A DNA stretch of 43,616 nucleotides from positions 1 through 43,616 of the forward strand of contig JADHZB010000026.1 of NCBI GenBank assembly GCA_015657535.1. Reading direction: 5' to 3'. The notes beneath the pieces are model-generated. The model saw only the letters and a program-made list of their open reading frames with translations. It did no database searches and had not been told where the DNA came from. This document shows positions 23,331-33,701 of the stretch, piece after piece. How positions within the stretch are numbered: the first letter of the stretch is position 1; the number at the start of each line of letters is the position of its first letter. Position numbers and translations under genes: made by a program. This DNA comes from Nephromyces sp. MM_2019 (lineage: Eukaryota; Apicomplexa; Aconoidasida; Nephromycida).

Positions 23331-24650
23331 AGCAATTTTATATATTATCTGTATTTGTAGACGTTTTGGAATTAATAGCGAGGTTTTTTATAATTTGTTA
23401 GTTCTGGATAACTTTATAGCATTTCATTCAATTTTATAAACTTGATCCACGAGTTTCTGAATATAAATTATTACGAAAAGCTCACATAAATCATTATTAT
23501 ATATATCCTTCACTAAAAGGTCCTGTTTTAGGGCTTATTCTCAGCAATACATTTTTTCTTACCTAACACACATTGCATCAATTATTTGCAATTTAATTCA
23601 TTTTGATACATATCATTTTAAGATCTTATATAGCAAGTTAAAACCGTTAGTTTAAATTCAAATGTTCAAAAAGGCAATCTATGTACATCCAATTTTTCGA
23701 ATAACTAGAATTATACACAGTAAAACATACAATTGAATTTTATTGAATACTTTATTCAAATAAATTTTATACAAGCTATTATAAAACTTCTTTGAGTTAA
23801 TGCTTCAAGTGTAATTCTTAAACAATTCGATTATATTATGCATTTTAAACACAACACAAGACACATAAAAGGCTCATGATTATCACCCTACTTGTTATAT
23901 TCATTCGAAGTTTTGAATAGAGCAACTAGGTTAATGTACTGGAAGATAACCTAAATCTAAGAAACTTCTTCATGAGAAAAACTTAATCGACTTGTTAAAA
24001 ATCAAATGTTTTAACAACTAGTGAATTAGTGAATTTATTTTGATGTGACTAAATTAATAAATTAAATAACTATAAACTGTTCGGAATCATCCTCTCCATT
24101 TACTAATCCCCCTAAGAATTAGTAAGAGTTCATGTCAGCTGTTTCAATGAAATATTATTTCATAAGAAATAATTATAAAACAATGAAAAGCTTCAATCTT
24201 CATTGGAGGGATGTTCGTATCGTCATCACAGTTATATGAGTTGACTAAGGCTGTGGAGTAGAACAGTTGAAATCACTATAGAAATGATCCTGTTCGAGCA
24301 CAGTCGTTGAATTATAATTAATAAGAGTGAAGCCCTACATAACACGTACGAGATGTAGTTATGGGTCTGGTCATCACATCAGCTAACTAATTAGCTAGCT
24401 AATAGGCTATGTTAAAATAACAACAGTTGACATAAAATACTCTAGGACTGTTAGAGTTATCAAGTCTGCTTGGATATGTAACAAACACCTTGTGGAATTA
24501 ATAGCTAAGATAGCAGTAACATCAATTGCTTTCACAGAAGTATATAGTACTGTGTTTTCAATTGATTATGTTTAAATAAAACACTATTCAAACGCCAATG
24601 AAAACGTAATATAACAGTAAAATTTTTGTAGTTATCAACTTTCACTTTCA
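23331..24650. other. Intergenic region with a possible structured segment
   Basis: About 1.3 kb between two plus-strand genes. No coding exon was recognised. The part at 24200-24420 is less AT-rich than its surroundings and holds a hairpin (CTACAT/ATGTAG) and a 14-bp palindrome ATTAGCTAGCTAAT near 24390-24403. Confidence 0.4.
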
Positions 24651-25536
24651 ATGAATTGCCTAAAAGTATATTTAATAATTCTCTTTTGGGGCTTCTCTTC
24701 AGGATGCTGCTCAATCCTCCCAAATGAAGGTAGATTAAAATCATCATTCATAAATGCTGGACTGAATAACCACTCTGCCATGCCTTATGCTAAAGATTAT
24801 GAGCTAAAACAGAGGCAACATAATCATGGGATCAATCCGAGTATGAACTTCTGATAAATATATTCTCACTTTTATTCAAGTACTTTATACGAGTTGTATT
24901 CATTTTATAAATTTATTTATTTATACTTACTCACTTTTACCCTTTATTAATTTAGCAAGAAACGTAGTAAACCCTATAATGGTTAATAATCTTAAAACAA
25001 TGCTAAAAGGAATCCCTGGCCAAGAAATTTTATTACCAATAAGGTTAGACTTTTTAAACTTGCTATGAGATCTCTTAAAAATGAATACCAATAATTATTC
25101 CTAGATTCCTCTTTTCAAACGAAAGTTCAAAACTCTCTCTGAGAAAAGAGTTGATTGAAGAAATCCTTTTACATAGAATTAAAGACAAGTAATCAACAAC
25201 ACCTTCAATAAAATCTTCATTTTACATATAGTTATTAACTAAAATACACACAAGCCTAACTGTTATTACTATTCAGGCCAGTGGTGCTATTACGTAAAAT
25301 ATTTGTAGTTTTAGTATCAAGTTTAACAACATATGGGCTTTCGAGAATGTTATTAATGGCTAAAGCATTTTTCGAAATGCAACAAACAAAAGTAAGTTAC
25401 CTTTTTTTATACTTACATAGGCTCATCCTCTTTTATTTTGAATCATACTATGAATATTATTCAGCTTCAAATGCAAGAAAAAGAATTATTTGGTGAATAT
25501 GAGAGCCCAGATGCAACTATTAAAGCCTATAATTGA
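24651..25536 (+). CDS. Small secretory-pathway protein with one membrane helix, unknown
   Basis: Five exons (24651-24840, 24956-25043, 25105-25188, 25277-25391, 25465-25536) join in frame to 182 residues. The N-terminus is a clear signal peptide (MNCLKVYLIILFWGFSSG followed by CCS). A polar region follows, then an amphipathic stretch around LRKELIEEILLHRIK, then a probable transmembrane helix (VVLLRKIFVVLVSSLTTYGL). A short acidic tail (GEYESPDATIKAYN) ends the protein. All four introns are GT-AG. I do not recognise a family. The topology predicts an exported or endomembrane type I protein, or a small single-span protein of parasite organelles, but nothing in the sequence specifies which. Confidence 0.7.
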
Positions 25537-26882
25537 CATCTTAACAACCATATCAACCAAATAACATCTACTTAGTTTAATCACTACATTTAAAAATGCA
25601 ACTTCAAAATTAGGCACTACAAATTTGAAGTTAAAAGAATATCATATTTACACCCAAACACAACATCAACCCTATATATAAATTAATAATTGTCAATAAA
25701 ACTGCAATCGACTCATATAATTATTAGTGATAAACTAATTTGAAACACTATATATATGGTCTAACTATCATTTTTTATCTTTTCGTTTTACTAATACTCT
25801 CCCTGTTCTTTAGAGAATGTGATAATCTAGCACAATGGAATACCGAACTTAGTGTATTTAATTCATATTATCTTTATAACATAAATCTAACGTAAACCAT
25901 CAAAACCTGGTTATATACCTAGCCAGAGCAATTTACAAAAGGCATTAAATGTTATTGTCATTTTTTAATTTAACTCAGGAATATTTAAATCGTAAGTATT
26001 AATATATTTTTGAGCTTATTCAATTTAAATGATAAACTGATGTGAATAGTGATCATTTTCCGATACTTTGGAGAGGTCTTTAATCAAAAATCGAATAAAA
26101 GAATTTTCACAACAATCTTAATCACTTATACTGTTGGCTAGAAATTGGAAACATAAATTTAGGTAATTTAAGATTTATCTTGATTCTTAGATATAGACAA
26201 TGCTATTTAGATATATTCAACTTTTCGTTGTCCTGTTTTCAGCTATTGAGAACTTAAGGGCTTAAATTTTTCATATTTATCTAAAAATTGCGAAATTAGC
26301 AAAGCTATATGATAATCTGTCAGATTTTACTTCCAAGATAGTTACTTTTAATTTTCAATAATGTAATTTTTTTTGGAAAAAGTTAAATATATATATATAT
26401 TCATTAAGAAATTCTCAGTGAGGTCTTCTTATAGGTAAACTACTGAAGATTTGTCATACTTGCTTTTAGTTAAGACAAACTCATCAAATTCTCAATTGAA
26501 CATAATATAAAAATTAAAGAGAAATTAAAACAATGACTTATGTTTGTAGTTGCTTTCAAATTTGAGCTACCCGAATTATATTGCATCATGCTTTATTTTA
26601 ATAAAACTCGTAGTCATTAGTATTTGGTACTAAAGGAGTAATAAATAAGTGATCTGAAATCAGTAAAAATGAACAACAGAAATAAAATTAACAAACTAGC
26701 GAAGTTATGATAAAAATAGACGAGGAAATATATATTTCTTTCTTCTTTTTTAAGAGCAAGCTTAATTCTTTTTTTAAGAGATTAAAATATAGTTGGAGAT
26801 TTTAATACAAGTTCTATAGATTGTGTATTTAAAAAGAGGTTGATCTAAACAAGGAGAAAAATACAATGGTTGACTTAAGTTA
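25537..26882. other. Convergent intergenic region, no gene seen
   Basis: About 1.3 kb of AT-rich DNA between converging genes; it should contain only 3' ends. An AT run lies near 26386-26400. Nothing else recognised. Confidence 0.5.
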
Positions 26883-27587
26883 TTAAAGGGTATTAACTAA
26901 ACCCTGCTTAATGTTGTGGTTGGGGAGTTTTTTATTGATTGTTTTATTTCTTATAGCTTGAGTATCATTATTGGTATAGGATACTTGAGGGAACCAGCTG
27001 GTCACGGTATTTTTAAAATTTTCGAAAGCATCGTTAAAATCATTGTTCACTATGAAGGCATCAAATCCAATGTATTGTGATTTCGAAATCTCCTCCTTGG
27101 CAGCGTTTAAGCGCTTAATTATCTTATCTTTTGTCTCCGTCTGTCGCTTAATTAATCGTGATTTGAGTTGATCTAAATCTGGGGGAGTTATGAAAATAAA
27201 TCTTGTGGCTTCAGCTATAGGAGATTTTTTAATCTGTTGGATACCCTGTATATCGATATCTAATAACACTATTCTGTTTGTTGCTTCTATTCTATTCAGT
27301 TCTTCATAGGATGTTCCATAATAATTGCCAGAATAAATGGCATATTCCAAGAATTTGTTATCTGTTATCATTTGCTGAAATATATCAGTGGTTATGAAAT
27401 AGTAGTCTTTACCATCATATTCATTATTTCTTGGAAGTCTAGTAGTGTGACTGAGTGAATATTGGAATTTTTCTGGAAAGGTCTTACACAGTTCTTTTAC
27501 AAGAGTGCTTTTGCCAACTCCAGAGGGGCCAGCTAAAGCTAAGTATTTGTTGGGCATAAGCTTAATATTACGAACTACTGTCATCAT
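26883..27587 (-). CDS. GUK1: Guanylate kinase
   Basis: Single exon, 234 residues. Phosphorylates GMP to GDP with ATP, a required step in salvage-based guanine nucleotide supply. Seen: the P-loop GPSGVGKS (20-27), the GMP-binding SHTTRLPRNNEYDGKDYYF, the EYAIYSGNYYGTS segment, the LLDIDIQG strand, and the lid with RQTETKDKI. A tail of about 30 residues after SWFPQVSYTN extends past the usual end of the kinase fold and is rich in Asn and Lys. Two ATGs are adjacent at 27587 and 27584; either start leaves the domain intact. No targeting signal seen, so cytosolic. Confidence 0.96.
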   Translation of the reverse strand: MMTVVRNIKLMPNKYLALAGPSGVGKSTLVKELCKTFPEKFQYSLSHTTRLPRNNEYDGKDYYFITTDIFQQMITDNKFLEYAIYSGNYYGTSYEELNRIEATNRIVLLDIDIQGIQQIKKSPIAEATRFIFITPPDLDQLKSRLIKRQTETKDKIIKRLNAAKEEISKSQYIGFDAFIVNNDFNDAFENFKNTVTSWFPQVSYTNNDTQAIRNKTINKKLPNHNIKQGLVNTL

Positions 27588-29078
27588 TTGTCTTGTGTGC
27601 GATCATAAAAAGGGTAGTTACTGTAAAGTATGTAAAACTGGCTATAATTTATGAACATATTCGATAAATTGGACAATAGGTTTGATTGTAGAGGATTGAT
27701 GATTAAATCTTTTAATTCAATTATCTAAGCATATTAATATATAAATTTATGATGCATAAAGTTATAAATGATGAGTTGAGCTACAAGTCACTAAAGGGAT
27801 GATATTATAGCTATGAACCTTAAAACTTTGATTTATTGTGTAATTTTAGCCTATTAAGCTATCTTGTATATTACAATTAATCAACTTTAATTAGGTGGCT
27901 TTTAAGTAATGACATTTTGTGGTAGACATGCTCTTACTTTTAGGTTAAGGATTTGTGTTGATGTTTTTATTTTAGATTAGGAATTTATAACAATGTTATC
28001 TAATTTTGCGTGGCATAAAAATATTGACGTCAACATTTAGAAAAATTCGAAAATTTTTCTAAAAAGAAAAATCTTTTCATCTAAATAAATATGCTTGAGA
28101 CGAACACTCGAAGTTTAATTATTAGCATTCTTCAACAGGCTCTCTCCTATGTATAATTCCTATGACAGTACTCAATTTAATTTATATTGGTTGTTTTATC
28201 TAGCCTGAATGCAATAAGATCACAAAGGTGACCAATTTAAAAAATCGCGAGGCATTTCACCATTAAAATACAACCCAAAAAAGCACATGAAGCTTTGAAT
28301 TGTAAGTATTAATATAAAAAATAGTTAATGGCATATAATAAAGATTGATTTATCACATTTAAGTTTTTATTCTAATTGTTGGCCTGAAATAACAATAGGA
28401 TTTCACACTGGGTTGTGGCTGTAATATCTATATATCCTTATTAGAAAGCTTCTATCTACTTTTAAGCCCTAAGTTTCTCAGTTTTGATAAAATTAAATAG
28501 AAAAAATTGCTAGCATATATTGAGTTAAATCACGTCTTACATTACAATAGTATTTATAATTGTAGCTAAAAATTCTATCGAATAAATTCGAGATAGTGAA
28601 TTATTCAGGTTTAAGCACTCACATTAAGTTCGTTAGCTAAAATTCTTACTATACTAATTATATGTATATATATATTTCTATGCGTATTTTTACGAGTGGG
28701 ATGGCTATCTTTTGAGTATTATTCATGAAAGTTGCAATTAATGATTTATTGTAAATTTTTTATAGTAATGCAAAACTGAGTTGGGTGAGAACAATATAAG
28801 TTTTTTAGAAATAATCAGTGTTGTATTTTTGTTTATCACATTTCCAATGTAGCTTTTATGATGTTATCTAAAATTTTGATAAATATGACTTATTAGGGGC
28901 TATGATATTTTTTCAAATTCTCTAAAAAGTGAAATAAGATTGGAGTATATCATTTAAAAGAATTTTAGGAATAATATGTTAGAAACAATACAGGGATAGA
29001 AGTAACATAAATAAGTCCATTAAAATTACAAAATAAGGACTAAATTTTGTGTTTTTTTAATTGTGGCAAACAACTTAT
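27588..29078. other. Intergenic region, no gene seen
   Basis: About 1.5 kb of AT-rich DNA between two minus-strand genes. It should include the guanylate kinase promoter and the p24 3' end. Short palindromic runs such as the one near 28039-28062 (AGAAAAATTC/GAATTTTTCT-like) are visible; no gene or RNA recognised. Confidence 0.45.
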
Positions 29079-29762
29079 TTATATGATTTTTTTGGACCGG
29101 AAAAAGTTTTTAAAATAAATTCCTTGTATTATGGCTGTGCAAAGAATAATGAATATGTTAAAGCTGCCAAATCCAATTATCTTGCTGCTGGTATCTTCTA
29201 TTGATTTTTTCATACTAGCCTCATTCTTGTGAAGCTTTCCAAGCATTGTGTGATAATCACTTAAAAGTTTAAGTGAATTTTTAATATCACTGTTGAGTAC
29301 ACCCAGATCATCTGCACTGGCAACTTCGGAAATGTCGTTGGCATCTAGTCCCCATTTGAGATCAAGTCTAATATTAATTGTAGTTGTTTGTTTGGAGTAA
29401 ATACAAAAGTGATGGTATCCTTCTGTATTGGTTGTCAGTGCCCGTGAGTGGTCTGATTTGTCTGATTCAAAATATAATGAGTTTTCGTAGTTCTCAGGTA
29501 TAATAGCTTCCCGTGAAGTTAAAAATTTGCGGTAGGTTTTTGCTTTTGATAAGTTACCTTCCTTTTCATTAGCAGGATCATATAACGTTGCAAATGTGAA
29601 TGGCAAGGTTGATTGTGCATTTATGATCACAACTGCATTTTTGTGGAAATATTGATTATAGCATTTCTTTGCTTTTGGTGGAAGGTTTACAGTCATTGGC
29701 GTACAGTGACATAGTGGTAGATACAGGATAAACAACACGTATATAAGCTTATTAATGGTCAT
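29079..29762 (-). CDS. p24/emp24/GP25L family cargo receptor
   Basis: Single exon, 227 residues, the usual p24 size. p24 proteins cycle between ER and Golgi and help load cargo, often GPI-anchored proteins, into COPII vesicles. Seen: a signal peptide (about 1-20, ending LCHC), a GOLD domain with its disulphide pair in KKCYNQYF and HHFCIYSK, a heptad-like helix (LKLLSDYHTMLGKLHKNEASM), and one transmembrane helix (FNIFIILCTAIIQGIYF). The cytosolic tail is KNFFRSKKII. It has the FF motif used for COPII export and a C-terminal KKxx dilysine motif for COPI return. The presence of ALG1 and a nucleotide-sugar transporter close by fits an active early secretory pathway. Confidence 0.93.
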   Translation of the reverse strand: MTINKLIYVLFILYLPLCHCTPMTVNLPPKAKKCYNQYFHKNAVVIINAQSTLPFTFATLYDPANEKEGNLSKAKTYRKFLTSREAIIPENYENSLYFESDKSDHSRALTTNTEGYHHFCIYSKQTTTINIRLDLKWGLDANDISEVASADDLGVLNSDIKNSLKLLSDYHTMLGKLHKNEASMKKSIEDTSSKIIGFGSFNIFIILCTAIIQGIYFKNFFRSKKII

Positions 29763-32085
29763 AGTGGTGATAATTAGAAATTCATAGGATGCTTACTAAT
29801 GGATACTTCGGAATATTATACACCAGGCGTTTTGTTATTGTATAAAGAATTTAATATATATTGAACTACACTGATTCTCTTTTCTATTATGATGTATAAG
29901 TCAATTTAATTTGATTCGCATTGATGAACATAGTTAAATCCTTCAATCTAGCAATAGTGATTCATTATTTAGAAAAATAGCTATTAAACCATAATAGATA
30001 CAGGCAGTCGTAAACAAAAAAATGTACTCCTAGTTATGATTGATATGACCTAGTATTGATATGTGATTCATAGCTTAAACTTACTTTTTTTTAAATAAAA
30101 ATCTTTACAAAATAATTAGTAATAGTTGGGAACTTTGTAAAATTTTCTGCATTGCAAAAGGGCAAACGTTTTGAACTTTACATGGACTGAAAAACTAATT
30201 TTATGGCCACCTTAATGTAAAAATAACAAAATTACAACACTTGGTAAAGCACTCAAACCACACATTATAGTATCTCATATGCACTAGACCGCTAAATATT
30301 ACAACTTTAACAAGTTTGAAGGAAAGAAACTACTCAAACTTGTTTACTTGTGCATTTGAAAAAACCAATAACCTCTCCATTACCCTGCTCACACATAAAA
30401 ACTAAAAAGTCTACAACATCTTTAAAAATAACAGCACACATAATTACTGTAAACACTTAAATTGTGTGTTTATATTGTGCACATATTAAGCATTACACTA
30501 AAGATGTATTTAAAAACAACAAACAACATGTGCATTTTAAAATTACACCCAAAGATTCAAAATGAAATTGCAAGTTGAATATAAAAAACACCTATCAAAC
30601 AGAAAACTAAATAACATCAAAAACAATAAAACACATAGCTGTGTCAATGATACAGTAAACTATTTTTCATTCCTTTGTTTCTTTATCTTTATAATTAGTA
30701 ATAATCATTTGTAATACTTCTGAAAGAGAACAACTAATAATAATATGTTATAAATTTTTCAACACTAGATAAAACGTGCTTAAGAACAAGACCATTTATT
30801 CACATTTATTAGTATTTTTTTCTTCAATATACTAAAATTAAATAAAATAAAATTTGAACAATGACTTTGTTTACTAAATTTTTTTGAAACATCACTTTGG
30901 TTGATATAAAATTAAAATGTATAATGACTGAGACAAGACTTAATTATTCATTTCCTATACATCTTAGCAGTTTGAACATTAGAGAAATGCAATATAAGTA
31001 TTCAATAAATATACATGATGTGTATGAGGTAAATTGCTTATTTCATAAAATTTGAAATGGCATAGATATTAGTTTACATATAAACTAGCACAAATTTAAT
31101 TGAATCTTCAAATAAGTGTGATATAAAATAAATATAACAAGAGTAAAAATATTAACACAATTTATGAGATTAAGAGAATTAATGTATTTTAATTTTCAAT
31201 ATGATCCATTCATTTATATTTGTAATTAATATTACTCAAATAAGTTTAAAAGTAATCAAGTGAAAGGAAAATTTGAATTCTCGATAATTATACATACTTT
31301 TATAACGTTGACACATTTGTTACATGAAATTGAAGCATAATAATTGCTAGGTATTTTCATATACATCTTCAATAAACTGTGTGTTTTATGGATAAAAATT
31401 GTGAGTTAGAATAACACATTTCAAAAAAGGAAAAAATTGATAAAAACACGTACACAAAAGTGTCCAATAAACTTGTTATATATATCCAATCCAATTTAAT
31501 AAAAATTCAATGTGCAAGCACCTTCCATTCACACAGAAACACTAATTGGACATAAAAACAAATTAACACTATGCATAAATTCATAATCCAAAATTGTATA
31601 ACACATAAGCTTATATACAATTTCTGAAACACACAAACATACAAGAAATGATTTTAAATTATCAATTAAATTTGGGTGATGACATATATCTTAAGACATA
31701 GTAAAATTTTTAAGCTTATATTAAGTTTAGATAGTGCCATAAAATCAAAATTAAGACGTGCACATAAAATGTTTATTACTGGAACTTAATCACATACATT
31801 AATTTAACTTAAATGAGATTAGACACACAAAATAAGCTTAAAAAACATTGACTTTACTTTCAAACAGCTATGAACTCAAAACTTAAAAGATCACAGTATT
31901 TCCCACTGAATCCCGATTTAACATAACGATTAGAACTAATTGAAGTCCTCACAATAAAACCAACTGACACATAAATAATCAAAACATAAAACTTAAATTC
32001 AAAAAATAAACAGTAAAAATTTAATCAAACATATAGACAACTTAACCCACCTAACAATTGATCCTATATATATAGCATAAACAAC
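29763..32085. other. Divergent 2.3 kb region, strongly A/C-biased on the plus strand
   Basis: No coding exon recognised. From about 30200 to 32085 the plus strand is A- and C-rich and G-poor, with many ACAC and AAAAC words, right up to the start of the transporter gene. The region must hold divergent promoters for p24 and the transporter. Confidence 0.6.
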
Positions 32086-33126
32086 ATGCGACTCAAGATG
32101 TTGGAAATAAAAACCCCTTCGATCAATTTAAAGCACATTTCATTAATATCACTTGTGTTACAGACAGTCTTCGGTATATTTCTGTTAAGATTATCAAAAA
32201 TACAGCATCCTGATGGTACAGACGATGCCTATCTAACGAGTGTAGCATTAATTTTCTCAGAAATATTCAAATTGCTCTTTAGTGTATATCTATTATTTGC
32301 GGAGTCCATAAATTATACAATGACGATTAATCAACTGGTTGGATCTATATTTAGTAAGAAATTCTTAATATCAGGTGTTCCTGCGGCGATTTACCAACTA
32401 CAAAATTATTTATTATTTGTAGCGCTTGATAAATTACCGGCCGGTATATATCATGCCAGTTATCAGATGAAGATATTTTCAACTGCAATTTTTTCGATAT
32501 TGTTATTAGCAAATCACATTTCTATAAAGCAATGGATGTCCCTTGTTGGGTTAGTATTGGGTGTGTCAATCATACAACTTTCTGCACATAGAGGTGATTC
32601 AACAAATACCGATAGACTTCAGATTTTTCGAGGCTTACTGTCTGTAATGCTTGCAAGTTTGTGCAGTGGCTTCGCGGGAGTATTTTCCGAAAAATTGATC
32701 AAGAGATCGAAGCAAAGCCCTTGGTTACAAAGCATACATTTTGCCTCGTATGGCTTATTTGTGTCCGCATTTATTGCAGGCCTGAAAGATAGTGATAGCC
32801 TAATTAGGGATGGGATGTTCAAGAATTTTAGTTTCAGTGTATGGCTCGCTATTGTAATACAATCTATAGGTGGTATTATAATTATTATGATATTGAAATA
32901 TGCAGATAATATTATGAAATGTCTTGCAAATTCTATTTCAATAATAATTACTTCATTAATATCCGTCTATATATTCAAAGAAGCTACAGCTTCACTTGCA
33001 TTTTGCACAGGGGTTATCTTAGTGGTTGGCTCTGTGTTTTACTACAATTTTAAACCAAATTTCAAACAACTACAGCCATTAGATAAGAAAATTAAGCACC
33101 AACATCGACAAAATAAAATTATATAG
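32086..33126 (+). CDS. UDP-sugar transporter, SLC35A-like
   Basis: Single exon, 346 residues, with about ten hydrophobic helices. Moves a nucleotide sugar into the Golgi or ER lumen in exchange for the nucleoside monophosphate. Seen: the LQNYLLFVALDKLPAGIYHASYQMKI block in helices 3-4, GFAGVFSEKLIKRSKQSPWLQSIHFASYGL in the middle, and the family signature GGIIIIMILKYADNIMKCLANSISIIIT. These are hallmarks of the SLC35A (CMP-sialic acid, UDP-galactose, UDP-GlcNAc) subfamily. A basic tail (KKIKHQHRQNKII) ends the protein. Substrate cannot be read from sequence; UDP-GlcNAc or UDP-galactose are the usual options in protists. A second ATG at 32098 is also possible. Confidence 0.93.
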   Translation: MRLKMLEIKTPSINLKHISLISLVLQTVFGIFLLRLSKIQHPDGTDDAYLTSVALIFSEIFKLLFSVYLLFAESINYTMTINQLVGSIFSKKFLISGVPAAIYQLQNYLLFVALDKLPAGIYHASYQMKIFSTAIFSILLLANHISIKQWMSLVGLVLGVSIIQLSAHRGDSTNTDRLQIFRGLLSVMLASLCSGFAGVFSEKLIKRSKQSPWLQSIHFASYGLFVSAFIAGLKDSDSLIRDGMFKNFSFSVWLAIVIQSIGGIIIIMILKYADNIMKCLANSISIIITSLISVYIFKEATASLAFCTGVILVVGSVFYYNFKPNFKQLQPLDKKIKHQHRQNKII

Positions 33127-33701
33127 GATAAAAACATATTTGTAATATAAGAAGGTAGCATAAAAATTGAATTGTTTAAACATAGATAAATACATTATAG
33201 GAAAAATTATAAAAATAAAGTTGATTGTAAAAATATATATAAGATATACATATACACTGAATATTTTTATTACATTTGCAAAGGAAGATATATCAATTAA
33301 GATAATTATCTCTAACTTAAGATATATATGCATTTACTTTAGTCAAATGCACATATATTACCGATATATATAACTTATCAATTTACGCTAATTTTGAATA
33401 AAATATTTTATTTTTTTTTAAATTGTATAGTAAACAAGATGTCTGTTTTTGAAAAAAAATGTTCCTTTTTTATAAATTTGAGACAAGCTAAGTGAATCCA
33501 TTCCATAAAATTCATGAGAAATAATAAAAATTGATATAAGAATATTTATTGGTATATAAATACCAATAACTTTACTTATTTGATAATAAAGTCATCTCCT
33601 AACATCTCTTATAAGGCTTTGAATATACTAAACATTTAAGATCAAAGTTTGCATAAAATTTGACTAGGAAATGTTAGCACAAAGTGTAATTTCTATAAGA
33701 A
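33127..33701. other. Convergent 3' spacer, no gene seen
   Basis: About 575 bp of very AT-rich sequence between the converging transporter and U5-40K genes. Nothing recognised. Confidence 0.55.
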
